Shown here: positions 26,648 through 35,748 of the stretch, piece by piece
Numbering within the stretch: position 1 is the first letter of the stretch
How the letters are laid out: every line of letters starts with the position of its first letter
Assembly: GCA_046541195.1 (NCBI GenBank)
Contig: JBKHDT010000001.1
Span: forward strand, 17,489-81,488
Reading direction: 5' to 3'
DNA: 64,000 nt
Source of the DNA: JBKHDT01 sp046541195
Lineage (GTDB): Bacteria; Pseudomonadota; Gammaproteobacteria; Halothiobacillales; Halothiobacillaceae
The notes under the pieces: generated by a model
Told to the model about the DNA's origin: nothing
The model's input: only the letters and a program-made list of their open reading frames with translations
Database searches by the model: none
Program-made: the position numbers and the translations under genes

Positions 26648-27409
26648 TCACTTCTTGACGTCCCGCCAGTACTCCTTCTTGAGCAGGAAGGCCACGAAGG
26701 TGAACAGCAGGATGAAGGCGAGCACCCAGGGCCCGAGTTCCTGACGCTTGATGGCGGAAGGCTCGCCCATGTAGACCATGAAGTTCACCAGATCGCGGAT
26801 CTTGGCCTCAAAGGCATCCTGGCTCATCTCACCCGGCTCGGCCAGTTCCAAACCGACGAAGCGCGGCTTCTCGCCTTCTCCATCGTCCTGCTCGACCATC
26901 TCGTAGACTGCCCGCTGGATGCCCTGCTCGTTCACGAAGACGTTGGGCATGCCGGCATTCTTGTACACGGCATTGTTGCTGCCAAGCGTATGGGCGTCAT
27001 CCTCGTAGAAGGAGAGCAGATAGGTGTAGATCCAGTCTGCACCCCGTGCGCGGGTAATCACCGACAGGTCCGGCGGCGCCTTGCCGAAAATGCGTTCGGC
27101 GTAATCGTCCGGCATGCCGGCGCTGATGGTGTCCCCGATCGCCCCGCCGGGCGGGACCAGCATGTCCAGCAGCGCTTCCTCGCCCAGACCGAAGTCCTGG
27201 CCGATGCGCGAATAGCGCATGAACTCGGCACTGTGGCAGGTGGCGCAGTAGGCCATGAACGTCTTGGCTCCACGGATCATCGAGTCGCCGTCCTTGAGGT
27301 CGATGTCGGGCTTCTGCAGTTCAACCTGCGACCCACCCGCAGCGACAACGGTACCGGACGCGGCCAGGGTGGACAGTGTGAACAGCAGGGTCGCGATCGT
27401 TTTCTTCAT
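26648..27409 (-). CDS. petC: Ubiquinol-cytochrome c reductase cytochrome c1
   Basis: A 253-residue membrane-anchored c-type cytochrome. It has a signal peptide (MKKTIATLLFTLSTLAASG...A), the heme-binding CATCH motif (about residues 55-59), a Met-ligand region around GMPNVFVNEQG, and a C-terminal anchor helix (LGPWVLAFILLFTFVAFLL) followed by KKEYWRDVKK. It accepts electrons from the Rieske protein and passes them to soluble cytochrome c. The start overlaps the cytochrome b stop by 4 bp. Confidence 0.96.
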   Translation of the reverse strand: MKKTIATLLFTLSTLAASGTVVAAGGSQVELQKPDIDLKDGDSMIRGAKTFMAYCATCHSAEFMRYSRIGQDFGLGEEALLDMLVPPGGAIGDTISAGMPDDYAERIFGKAPPDLSVITRARGADWIYTYLLSFYEDDAHTLGSNNAVYKNAGMPNVFVNEQGIQRAVYEMVEQDDGEGEKPRFVGLELAEPGEMSQDAFEAKIRDLVNFMVYMGEPSAIKRQELGPWVLAFILLFTFVAFLLKKEYWRDVKK

Positions 27410-28617
27410 GTCAGGCGCTCCGGCAACGGCTTGGTTTTTTCCTTCCCGCTGATGATCCAGAGACCGACGAAGTAGCCGAAGTAGATCACCGTGAATACGC
27501 GGGCCATCCAGGTGTATACCGGCGTCGCCGGCTGCGTCCCGAGGAACCCGAGGACCACGAAGGACAGGGCGAAGAGGAACAGCAGAACCTTGAAGGTTGG
27601 CGAACGGTAGCGGATGGAGCGGACCGGTCCGCGGTCAAGCCACGGCAGCAGGAACAGCACCAGGATCGCCGCCCCCATCGCCACCACGCCGAGGAACTGG
27701 TCGGGGACCGCCCGCAGGATCGCGTAGTGCGGTGCGAAGTACCAGACCGGTGCCACGTGCTCCGGGGTCTGCATCGGGTTGGCCGGCACGAAGTTCGGCG
27801 CCTCGATGAACAGCCCGCCGCCCTCGGGCAGGTAGAACATCACGAAGGAGAAGATGAACAGGAACACACCCAGCCCGAACAGGTCCTTGACCGTGAAGTA
27901 CGGGTGGAAGGGAATGCCGTCCACCGGCTTGCCGTTCTGGTCCTTGTTCGCCTTGATCTCGACGCCGTCGGGATTGTTGGAACCGACCTCGTGCAACGCC
28001 ATGATGTGACCGCCGATCAAAAACAGCAGCACCAGGGGCAGCGCGATCACGTGCAGGGCGAAGAAGCGGTTGAGGGTGATGTCGGAAACCACGAAGTCGC
28101 CGCGAATCCAGAGCGCCAGCGGCTCGCCGATCACCGGAATCGAGCTGAACAGCGAGATGATCACCTGGGCGCCCCAGTAGGACATCTGCCCCCAGGGCAG
28201 CATGTAGCCCATGAAGGCCTCGGCCATCAGCACCACGTAGATCAGACAGCCGAAAATCCAGATCAGCTCCCGGGGGGCCTTGTACGAGCCGTACATCATT
28301 CCCCGGAACATGTGCATGTACACGGCGATGAAGAAGAACGAGGCGCCGGTACTGTGCATGTAGCGGATCAGCCAGCCCCATTCCACGTCACGCATGATGT
28401 ACTCGACCGAAGCGAAGGCCTCGGCGGCGGAGGGCTTGTAGTTCATGGTCAGCCAGATCCCGGAGAGGATCTGGATCACGAAGACCACCAGTGCCAGAGA
28501 TCCGAAGTAGTACCAGAAATTGAGGTTCTTCGGGACGTAGTACTGCGCCAGGTGGGCATTCCAGAAATGCGAGATCGGCAGGCGGGAATCAAACCAGTCG
28601 AATGTGCGCTTGATCAT
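27406..28617 (-). CDS. petB: Ubiquinol-cytochrome c reductase cytochrome b
   Basis: A 403-residue integral membrane subunit with eight helices and two b hemes. It shows WNAHLAQYYVPKNLNFWYYF, SFFFIAVYMHMFRGMMYGSY, GYMLPWGQMSYWGAQVI and the Qo-site PEWY-equivalent PVWYFAPHYAILRAVP. It forms the quinone-oxidising core of complex III. It overlaps petA by one base and petC by 4 bp. Confidence 0.97.
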   Translation of the reverse strand: MIKRTFDWFDSRLPISHFWNAHLAQYYVPKNLNFWYYFGSLALVVFVIQILSGIWLTMNYKPSAAEAFASVEYIMRDVEWGWLIRYMHSTGASFFFIAVYMHMFRGMMYGSYKAPRELIWIFGCLIYVVLMAEAFMGYMLPWGQMSYWGAQVIISLFSSIPVIGEPLALWIRGDFVVSDITLNRFFALHVIALPLVLLFLIGGHIMALHEVGSNNPDGVEIKANKDQNGKPVDGIPFHPYFTVKDLFGLGVFLFIFSFVMFYLPEGGGLFIEAPNFVPANPMQTPEHVAPVWYFAPHYAILRAVPDQFLGVVAMGAAILVLFLLPWLDRGPVRSIRYRSPTFKVLLFLFALSFVVLGFLGTQPATPVYTWMARVFTVIYFGYFVGLWIISGKEKTKPLPERLT

Positions 28618-29210
28618 CAGGCTTCCTCCTCGCCGCCGACACGGATGATCGCGTCGTCACGGTAGTAGTAAGGCGGCACCTCGAGGTTCGTCGGTGCCGG
28701 CACACCGCGAAAGACGCGGCCTGCCAGGTCGAAAGACGAGCCGTGACAGGGACAGAAGAAGCCCCCGCGCCAGTCCTTGCCCAGATCGGCCGGCGAGACA
28801 TCCGGGCGATAGGTGGGCGCGCAGCCAAGGTGGGTGCAGATCCCGATGACCACCAGGTGCTCGGGCTTGCGCGAACGCCATTCATTGACGGCGAATTCAG
28901 GCTGCTGCGTGACGACCGCGGAATCCGGGTCGCGCAGCCGATCCGTCATTTTTGGCAGCGTCTCGATCATCGCCTCGGTCCGATGAACCAGGTACACGGG
29001 CCGGCCACGCCATTCCACCGTGACCATCTGGCCCGGTGCAAGCTTTGACACGTCGACGTCCACCGGGGCACCGGCCGCTTCCGCCTTCGCACTGGGCTTG
29101 AACGAGGCCAGAAACGGCACCGCCACGAAACCCAGACCAACGCCTCCCACGACGGTCGCCGCGCCCGTAAGGAAGCGGCGCCGCCCGGTACTCACGTTAT
29201 TATCCGGCAT
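28617..29210 (-). CDS. petA: Ubiquinol-cytochrome c reductase Rieske iron-sulfur subunit
   Basis: A 197-residue protein with a twin-arginine signal anchor (GRRRFLTGAATVVGGVGLGF). The 2Fe-2S ligand motifs are CTHLGCAP and CPCHGSSFD. It transfers electrons from quinol to cytochrome c1. The ATG at 29210 was chosen because GGAGGAG lies directly upstream and the Tat motif then starts near residue 9. It heads petA-petB-petC. Confidence 0.97.
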   Translation of the reverse strand: MPDNNVSTGRRRFLTGAATVVGGVGLGFVAVPFLASFKPSAKAEAAGAPVDVDVSKLAPGQMVTVEWRGRPVYLVHRTEAMIETLPKMTDRLRDPDSAVVTQQPEFAVNEWRSRKPEHLVVIGICTHLGCAPTYRPDVSPADLGKDWRGGFFCPCHGSSFDLAGRVFRGVPAPTNLEVPPYYYRDDAIIRVGGEEEA

Positions 29211-29638
29211 TTTCTCCTCCGACTTTGGGGCAGTAATTCTTGATCTTTTCTCTCGTCCGGAAAGCGGACGCCGACCGCGACACGCTTCCCGCCAGGCCAC
29301 GAGGGCCTCACAACAGTCAACAACCGGGGGCCTCCTGCCCCGGCGCGCGCACTCCGACGGGCGCGCTGGAACCGGACACCTTGCTGAAGGCACCCTGCGA
29401 CACAAATCCGCCCGGTGCCTTGAGGCCGGAAACCCCGACCGGCACGCCGTCCCCAAGGTTGGTCCCCGAGCGCCTCGGGAGGTTCACGGCGACAGCGGTC
29501 TTGCCGGGGTGACGGTCACGGACAGTCATTTTCGCGTGGCGAAGAATCTTCCATAAGCCAACCGGGGGTCAAACAAGTGTGACTAATGGGCCATCGAACA
29601 AATTATGGCGCCCTGCCCGTGGCTGATCGACGGTTCGC
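29211..29638. other. Intergenic region upstream of petABC
   Basis: About 430 bases between nif3 and petA. It must carry the petABC promoter; on minus there is a loose candidate (TTGTTTGACC near 29575 with TATGGA near 29555), not strong. A GC-rich stretch with several short inverted repeats lies at 29280-29510. I see no gene and no clear copy of the dispersed repeat. Confidence 0.4.
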
Positions 29639-30397
29639 TCAGGCCGGGTTGGCGATCTCCACGAATTCGACCATCAGTTCGTCGAAATCCGCGGCCAGCC
29701 GCTCACCCAGCGCCTGGACGCCGAACCGCTCGGTCGCGTGATGTCCCGCAGCCAGATAGACCAGCCCGTTTTCCCGCGCACTGTGCGTGGTCTGCTCGGA
29801 GATTTCCCCTGAAAGGTACAGATCCAGCCCCAGCTCTGCCGCGTCATCGACATACCCCTGTGCGCCCCCGGAACAGATCCCGACGGTCTCGATCAGCCGA
29901 TCGGGCTCGCCGACCATCAGAGGCGGACGTTCCAGCACCGTGGCCACTCGCTGCGCGAAGCGCTCGGCCGTCATGGCCTCGCCGAGACGCCCCTGAAAGG
30001 CGATGGACTGCGGTCCGAAGCGGCCGGTGTTTTCGATGCCCAGTCGCAGGCACAGCTGCGCGTTGTTGCCAACCTCGGCATGTCCGTCCAGCGGCAGGTG
30101 GTAAGCGATCAGGTTGATCCCGTGAACCAGCAGCTTGCGCAGCCGCCGCTCTTTGATGCCCACGATACGCGGGTCCTCGTTCTTCCAGAAGTACCCGTGG
30201 TGTACCAGCAGGGCGTCGGCTTCGCGCTCGATGGCCGCGTCGATGAGGGCCTCGCAGGCTGTGACCCCCGTGACGACCCGCCGGATTTGACGGCGTCCGG
30301 CAACCTGCAGCCCGTTCGGGCAGTAATCCTGATAAAGCTGCGGTTCGAGCAATTCATCCAGACAGCCCAGCAGCGTCGCGCGATCCACGCCGTTCAT
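29639..30397 (-). CDS. Nif3-like dinuclear metal-centre hexameric protein
   Basis: A 252-residue Nif3/YbgI family protein. Metal-binding motifs are LLVHHGYFW, AYHLPLDGH and the late GHHATERFG with a conserved Glu nearby. Family members form hexameric toroids with two metal ions per subunit; a GTP cyclohydrolase 1 type 2-like activity has been suggested but the role is unsettled. The start overlaps the hisC stop by 4 bp. It is the last gene of the mla-murA-his chain. Confidence 0.93.
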   Translation of the reverse strand: MNGVDRATLLGCLDELLEPQLYQDYCPNGLQVAGRRQIRRVVTGVTACEALIDAAIEREADALLVHHGYFWKNEDPRIVGIKERRLRKLLVHGINLIAYHLPLDGHAEVGNNAQLCLRLGIENTGRFGPQSIAFQGRLGEAMTAERFAQRVATVLERPPLMVGEPDRLIETVGICSGGAQGYVDDAAELGLDLYLSGEISEQTTHSARENGLVYLAAGHHATERFGVQALGERLAADFDELMVEFVEIANPA

Positions 30398-31479
30398 GCC
30401 GAGCTCCCGCCCCAGTCCCCGACCGCGGCCAGGAAGGCGTTGTTTTCCTCGATCAGGCCGATGGTGACGCGCAGCGCGTCCTTCAGCGGCCCCTCGAGGT
30501 GTCCGAAACGCTTGATGAGCACATGGCGCGACAACAGGTGCTGGAAGAGATCCTCGGACTGCTCCGGCGCCGTGTGGAACAGCACGAAGTTGGCGTCCGA
30601 GGGGTGCACCCGAAAGCGCCCGTCGGCCCGCAGCGCCTCGATGACCCGACCACGCTCGGCCACGATGGCCGCGCACTGGCGGTCCATCTGTTCGGCGTGC
30701 TCCAGCGCGAAGGCGACACTCTGCTGCGTCAGCGCATTCACGTTGTACGGCAGGCGCAGCTTGTCAAACTCGTGGATCCAGGCATCCGCGCCGACCATGA
30801 ACCCGAAACGCAGGCCCGCAAGACCGCTCTTGCTGAGCGTGCGCATGACCACCACGTTGTCGAACTCGTCAATCCGGTGCAGGAAGGTCTCGCGGGCGAA
30901 GGCGTGGTAGGCCTCGTCGATCACCACCAGCCCCGGCGCACGATGAATCAGTGCCAGCACGTCCTCTTCGCTGAACAGGTTGCCGGTCGGGTTGTTCGGG
31001 TACGCCAGGAAAATCACCGCCGGGTGGTGCTCGTCGATGGCGGCGGCCAGATGCGGCAGGTCGAGACCGAAGGCGTCGGTGAGCGGCACCCCGACGTACT
31101 CCAGGCCAAGGAACTGCGCGATCATCCGGTACATCACGAAGCTCGGTTCCGTGCCCATCACCACGCGGCCAGGTTCGGCCAGGGCCATCATGACGATCTG
31201 GATCAGTTCGTCGGAACCGTTGCCGAACAGCAGCGAATGGCCCTGCGCAATACCCAGGTGGTCACGCAGACGCTCGGCAAGCAGGCGAGCCCCGGGATCG
31301 GGATAGCGGTTGACCGGCACCTGCCGCAGGCGCTGCAACCAGGCCTCCGAGAGTTCACCCGGCCACGGATTGGGGTTTTCCATGGCATCGAGCTTGATCA
31401 TCCCCTCGGCCGGCGGCACGTGATAGGCATTGATGGCCCGTATGTCGGCACGGATCCACTGGGCTACTCGGTTGGACAT
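30394..31479 (-). CDS. hisC: Histidinol-phosphate aminotransferase HisC
   Basis: A 361-residue class I/II PLP aminotransferase that converts imidazole acetol phosphate to histidinol phosphate. It has LDAMENPNPWP at the N-terminus, FGNGSDELI, AYPNNPTGNLF, VIDEAYHAF and the PLP-lysine motif TLSKSGLAGLRFGF. The ATG at 31479 has GGAAC 7 nt upstream; an in-frame GTG 12 nt earlier is an alternative. It follows hisD after 101 bp. Confidence 0.95.
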   Translation of the reverse strand: MSNRVAQWIRADIRAINAYHVPPAEGMIKLDAMENPNPWPGELSEAWLQRLRQVPVNRYPDPGARLLAERLRDHLGIAQGHSLLFGNGSDELIQIVMMALAEPGRVVMGTEPSFVMYRMIAQFLGLEYVGVPLTDAFGLDLPHLAAAIDEHHPAVIFLAYPNNPTGNLFSEEDVLALIHRAPGLVVIDEAYHAFARETFLHRIDEFDNVVVMRTLSKSGLAGLRFGFMVGADAWIHEFDKLRLPYNVNALTQQSVAFALEHAEQMDRQCAAIVAERGRVIEALRADGRFRVHPSDANFVLFHTAPEQSEDLFQHLLSRHVLIKRFGHLEGPLKDALRVTIGLIEENNAFLAAVGDWGGSSA

Positions 31480-31580
31480 CGTTCGTTCCACGGTCGTTGA
31501 ATGTCATTTGGAGCCGGGCGTGGCCCGGGGGCCGCAACACGCCGGCCCTTCAGGCATGGGCGGATTCCCGCAAGCGCCGC

Positions 31581-32882
31581 TCAGCGCACCCGATAACGGG
31601 CGGAACGCGCATGTGCGCCCAGCCCCTCGCCGTCGGCAAGCAGCGCAGCAACCTTCCCGAGCCCGGATGCCCCGTCGGCCGAGCAGTGAATGATGCTGCT
31701 GCGCTTCTGAAAATCATAGACGCCCAGCGGAGACGAGAAGCGCGCCGTGCGCGAGGTCGGCAACACGTGGTTGGGTCCGGCACAGTAGTCACCAAGCGCC
31801 TCGGCCGTATAGCGCCCCATGAAGATCGCGCCGGCGTGACGAACGGCAGGAAGCAGCTCCTCGGGCGACTCGACGGAGAGCTCCAGGTGCTCGGGCGCCA
31901 CGTGATTGACCACGGCGAGGGCCTCCTCCATGTCCCGGACATGCACCAGCGCACCACGCGCGCCCATCGACGCCTCGATGATCCGCTGGCGCGGCATGTC
32001 GGCCACCAGCGCCCGTGCCCGTTCGGCCACCCGGTCCAGGAACGCCCGATCCGGGCTGACGAGGATCGCCTGGGCATCCTCGTCATGCTCGGCCTGGGAG
32101 AACAGGTCCATCGCGATCCAGTCCGGGTCGGTCCTGCCATCGCAAACGACCAGGATTTCCGACGGGCCGGCAATCATGTCGATGCCGACGGTACCGAACA
32201 CCAGGCGCTTGGCCGTGGCCACATAAATATTGCCCGGCCCGGTGATCTTGTCGACCGCGGGAATGGTCTCGGTCCCGTAGGCCAGTGCCGCGACGGCCTG
32301 GGCGCCGCCCACCGTGAACACCCGATCGACCCCGGCAATCGCCGCTGCGGCGAGGACCATGTCATTCACGACACCGTCCGGGGTCGGCACCACCATGACG
32401 AGCTCGGGCACCCCGGCCACCTTCGCGGGAATCGCGTTCATCAGCACAGACGAAGGATAGGCCGCCTTGCCGCCGGGCACGTAGAGGCCGGCCCGGTCAA
32501 GCGGCGTCACCTGCTGGCCCAGCACGGTGCCGTCCGCTTCGGTGTACTGCCAGGATTCCATCTTCTGGCGCTTGGCATAGGTCCCGATACGTTCGGCAGC
32601 CTGTTCGAGGGCCGCGCGCACGGGCGCGTCGATCGCCTGCAGCGACTGTTCCAGGCGCCGGGGCGACATTTCCAGAGCGTGGGCGGCATCGACATCCAGC
32701 CGGTCGAAACGCCGCGTGTACTCCAGCACGGCCTCGTCACCGCGCGCGCGCACGTCTGCGAGGATTTTGCGCACGGTTTCGAACACCCGGTCATCGGATA
32801 CGCTTTCCCAGGCCAGCAGCCCGTCGAGCGCCGCCTGGAAACCGGGATCGCTGCTGCTCAGGCGTCGGATATCCATGCTCAT
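31581..32882 (-). CDS. hisD: Histidinol dehydrogenase HisD
   Basis: A 433-residue zinc enzyme that catalyses the last two oxidation steps of histidine synthesis. It shows PGGKAAYPSSVLMNAIPA, the GGAQAVAALAYGTETIP segment, KITGPGNIYVATAKR and GPSEILVVCDG, and the C-terminal zinc/catalytic region GPNHVLPTSRTARFSSPLGV. Length is normal. It overlaps the hisG stop by 4 bp. Confidence 0.97.
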   Translation of the reverse strand: MSMDIRRLSSSDPGFQAALDGLLAWESVSDDRVFETVRKILADVRARGDEAVLEYTRRFDRLDVDAAHALEMSPRRLEQSLQAIDAPVRAALEQAAERIGTYAKRQKMESWQYTEADGTVLGQQVTPLDRAGLYVPGGKAAYPSSVLMNAIPAKVAGVPELVMVVPTPDGVVNDMVLAAAAIAGVDRVFTVGGAQAVAALAYGTETIPAVDKITGPGNIYVATAKRLVFGTVGIDMIAGPSEILVVCDGRTDPDWIAMDLFSQAEHDEDAQAILVSPDRAFLDRVAERARALVADMPRQRIIEASMGARGALVHVRDMEEALAVVNHVAPEHLELSVESPEELLPAVRHAGAIFMGRYTAEALGDYCAGPNHVLPTSRTARFSSPLGVYDFQKRSSIIHCSADGASGLGKVAALLADGEGLGAHARSARYRVR

Positions 32883-33523
32883 GCTCCCTGTTGCAGGTAA
32901 TCGGTAACGCGGTCGACCACTCGGGCGACCTGCGCGTGCTTGAGTTTCATGGCGGCGCGGTTGACGATCAGCCGCGAGGAAATGTCTGCGATATGTTCCA
33001 GCGGCTCCAGCCCGTTGGCCCGCAGGGTATTGCCGGTATCGACCACGTCGACAATGCAGTCGGACAGGTCCACCAGCGGCGCCAGTTCCATGGAGCCGTA
33101 CAGCTTGATGATCTCCACCTGCCGGCCTTGGGCGGCAAAATGCCGCCGCGCCCCGTTCACGTACTTGGTGGCGACCCGCAGCGTCCCGTGCCCGTCAAGG
33201 CAGCCGGGCTGACCGGCCACCATCAGCTTGCAGCGCGCGATCCGCAGATCCACCAGTTCGAAGAGTCCCTCGCCGCCCTGCTCGTCCAGGACATCCTTGC
33301 CGGCGACGCCGATATCGGCCGCGCCATACTGGACATAGGTCGGCACGTCGGATGCGCGCAGGACGAGGAGCTTGACGGCCGGATCGCTGGTATCGAGGAT
33401 CAGCTTGCGGCTGCGTTCCGGGTCGTCTTTCGGCTCGATGCCCACATGCGCGAGCAACGGCAGTGTCTCCTTGAAGATCCGCCCCTTCGAGAGCGCGATG
33501 ATCAGCGTGTCTTGACTTGCCAT
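32879..33523 (-). CDS. hisG: ATP phosphoribosyltransferase HisG, short form
   Basis: A 214-residue short-form HisG, starting MASQDTLIIALSKGRIFKET. It has the phosphoribosyl-binding signature IVDVVDTGNTLRANGL. It catalyses the first step of histidine synthesis, joining ATP and PRPP. It lacks the C-terminal regulatory domain of the long form, so it should need HisZ as a regulatory partner, which is not in this window. It lies 37 bp after murA, the order seen in many beta- and gammaproteobacteria. Confidence 0.96.
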   Translation of the reverse strand: MASQDTLIIALSKGRIFKETLPLLAHVGIEPKDDPERSRKLILDTSDPAVKLLVLRASDVPTYVQYGAADIGVAGKDVLDEQGGEGLFELVDLRIARCKLMVAGQPGCLDGHGTLRVATKYVNGARRHFAAQGRQVEIIKLYGSMELAPLVDLSDCIVDVVDTGNTLRANGLEPLEHIADISSRLIVNRAAMKLKHAQVARVVDRVTDYLQQGA

Positions 33524-33560
33524 GGGGCGTTCAATTCCTCTGTGTATCGGCCAGGCCGGG

Positions 33561-34820
33561 TCAGTCGGACACGCGGCGAATCCGCGCACCCAGACGGGCC
33601 AGCTTTTCCTCGATCGCCTCGTAGCCGCGATCGATATGGTAGATCCGGTCAACGACCGTCTCGCCGTCGGCTACCAGGCCGGCCAGGACCAGGCTTGCAG
33701 ACGCGCGCAGGTCGGTCGCCATGATCGGCGCACCGGAAAGCCTCGGGACGCCGTGGACAACGGCGGTATTGGACTCGATCTCGATGCGCGCGCCCATGCG
33801 CATCAACTCCTGGACGTGCATGTAGCGATTCTCGAAGATGGTCTCGACCACCGTCGAGGTCCCCTCGGCAATGCAATTGAGGGCCATGAACTGCGCCTGC
33901 ATGTCCGTCGGGAACCCCGGATGCGGTGCCGTGCGCACGTTGACCGCCCGGGGCCGCCGCCCGCCCATGTCGAGCCGAACCCAGTCCGCGCCCGTCTCCA
34001 CCTGGGCGCCGGTGGCGCGCAGCTTGTCCAGGACGGCATCGAGCAGGTCCGGGCGGGTGTCGCGCACCGTGACATCCCCGCCACTCATCGCCGCGGCCAC
34101 CAGGTAGGTTCCGGTCTCGATCCGGTCCGGCAGAACCCGGTACCGCACCCCGTCGAGCCGCTTTACGCCGGTGATCGTAATGGTGTCGCTGCCCGCGCCG
34201 ACGACCTGACCGCCCATGGCGTTGATGAAATTGGCCAGGTCAACCACCTCGGGCTCCCGAGCGGCGTTCTCCAGCACCGTCACGCCCTCGGCCAGCGCGG
34301 CGGCCATCATCAGGTTTTCCGTTCCGGTCACGGTCACCTGGTCCATCACGATCCGCGCGCCCCGAAGCCGGTTCGCCCGGGCGTGGATGTACCCCTGCTC
34401 GACGCGGATGTCCGCGCCAAGCTGCGCCAGGCCATCAAGGTGGATATTGACCGGCCGCGAGCCGATGGCGCACCCGCCCGGCAGCGACACCTCGGCATGA
34501 CCGAACCGTGCCACCAGCGGCCCGAGGACCAGAATGCTGGCGCGCATGGTACGCACCAGCTCGTAGGGCGCCACCCGGTTGGACAGGTTGCCGGCATCGA
34601 TCTCGACACTCATGCGGTCACACACCGTCAGCCCCACGCCCATGCCGCCGAGCAGCTCCATGGTGGTCGTCACATCCTGCAGGTGCGGCACGTTCTCAAC
34701 CACGACCGGGCGCTCGGCCAGCAGTGACGCGGCCATGATCGGCAGCACGGCGTTCTTGGCGCCGGAGACCCGGACTTCGCCCTTGAGTGGCGCGCCGCCC
34801 TCGATAATCAGCTTGTTCAT
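33561..34820 (-). CDS. murA: UDP-N-acetylglucosamine 1-carboxyvinyltransferase MurA
   Basis: A 419-residue enzyme that transfers enolpyruvate from PEP to UDP-GlcNAc, the first committed step of peptidoglycan synthesis. It shows GGAPLKGEVRVSGAKNAVLP at the N-terminus and the catalytic cysteine in SLPGGCAIGSRPVN, which predicts fosfomycin sensitivity. Its start overlaps mlaB by 4 bp. A bolA-like gene commonly found between mlaB and murA is absent. Confidence 0.97.
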   Translation of the reverse strand: MNKLIIEGGAPLKGEVRVSGAKNAVLPIMAASLLAERPVVVENVPHLQDVTTTMELLGGMGVGLTVCDRMSVEIDAGNLSNRVAPYELVRTMRASILVLGPLVARFGHAEVSLPGGCAIGSRPVNIHLDGLAQLGADIRVEQGYIHARANRLRGARIVMDQVTVTGTENLMMAAALAEGVTVLENAAREPEVVDLANFINAMGGQVVGAGSDTITITGVKRLDGVRYRVLPDRIETGTYLVAAAMSGGDVTVRDTRPDLLDAVLDKLRATGAQVETGADWVRLDMGGRRPRAVNVRTAPHPGFPTDMQAQFMALNCIAEGTSTVVETIFENRYMHVQELMRMGARIEIESNTAVVHGVPRLSGAPIMATDLRASASLVLAGLVADGETVVDRIYHIDRGYEAIEEKLARLGARIRRVSD

Positions 34821-35155
34821 GTTGCTTCCGGTTTCCGTCCGTCATCCGGGGCGTCCGCGAACAGCGCCTGCAGCCCGTAGGCCCGGATCATTTGTCTGGC
34901 CTGGTCCGGCAGGCCAACGTACTCCAGCCGCCGCCCGGCCCGGGCCGCGCGGGCGCGCCACTCGATCAGCTGGGCCAGTCCGGCGCTGTCAACGCGGGCC
35001 AGCTCGTCCAGGCACACCTGCCCGCCGGCCCCGAGCGCTTCGGGCAGGCCCGCATCGCGGCCGGCGAGGCTCTCGAAGTCAAGCCGACCACGGACGCGAA
35101 CCGTGCCATCCGAAGTGCGCTGCACCGTGTACGCCGCCCGTCCGCCTCGCTTCAC
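34817..35155 (-). CDS. mlaB: STAS-domain protein MlaB
   Basis: A 112-residue STAS protein. The core is GTVRVRGRLDFESLAG, then CLDELARVDSAGLAQLIEW with the conserved DSAGL motif, and a last helix before a charged tail. In the Mla complex, MlaB binds the MlaF ATPase and stabilises it in the cytoplasm. It overlaps mlaC and murA by 4 bp each. Confidence 0.9.
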   Translation of the reverse strand: MKRGGRAAYTVQRTSDGTVRVRGRLDFESLAGRDAGLPEALGAGGQVCLDELARVDSAGLAQLIEWRARAARAGRRLEYVGLPDQARQMIRAYGLQALFADAPDDGRKPEAT

Positions 35156-35748
35156 CGGTTTCGCTCCTCGAGCTGCCGGATCAGGCCACCCATGCCCTCG
35201 CGCTGGACAGTCTGTCCGAAGCTGCCGCGGTAGTTGTTCACGAGGCTGATCCCGTCAATCACCACGTCGTAGGCCATCCACGTTCCGTTGTCGCGGTGCA
35301 TCCGGTAGTCCACCGGCACGGACTCCACGCCGTCACGAACCTCCGAGCGGACCATCAGATCGTTGTCCCCGGACCCGGCCCGGACGCCCACGATCTCGAT
35401 CTGCTGATCCCCCGCACTCGAAAGCGGCCCGGCATAGGTGCGCACCAGCAACCGTCGATACTGCGCCTGGAATTCTTCCCGCTCCCCGGCCGTGGCCCGG
35501 TTCCAGAACCGACCAAGCGTCAGGCGGCTCATCCGGTCAAAATCGACCCGCGGCAGCAGGATCTCGTCCACAATTTCCAGCAGTGCATCGGGATCGGCCT
35601 CCATGGCCTCCTGGTTCTCCCGAATTGCCTCGACGACCTCGTCGATGGTCTGCTCGACCACCGCTCTGGCCTGATCCTCTTGCGTTTCGGCCTGCAGCGG
35701 ACCGGCGAACAGCACGCCGATCAGCAGGATGCTTCTGAAAAGCCTCAT
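35152..35748 (-). CDS. mlaC: Phospholipid-binding periplasmic protein MlaC
   Basis: A 198-residue periplasmic protein with a signal peptide (MRLFRSILLIGVLFAGPLQA). It has the Tol-Tol-Ttg2 domain: ILLPRVDFDRMSRLTLGRFW, FQAQYRRLLVRTYAGPL, and WMAYDVVIDGISLVNNYRGS. It shuttles phospholipids between the outer membrane and the MlaFEDB complex. It comes after the TolC-like gene rather than directly after mlaD. Confidence 0.94.
   Translation of the reverse strand: MRLFRSILLIGVLFAGPLQAETQEDQARAVVEQTIDEVVEAIRENQEAMEADPDALLEIVDEILLPRVDFDRMSRLTLGRFWNRATAGEREEFQAQYRRLLVRTYAGPLSSAGDQQIEIVGVRAGSGDNDLMVRSEVRDGVESVPVDYRMHRDNGTWMAYDVVIDGISLVNNYRGSFGQTVQREGMGGLIRQLEERNR

Noticed and set aside
29280..29510. 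Possible repeat copy or small gene upstream of petA
   Set aside because: CCAGGCCACGAGGGCC-type words vaguely resemble the left part of the repeat, but B, C and D are missing, and the open frames lack support.
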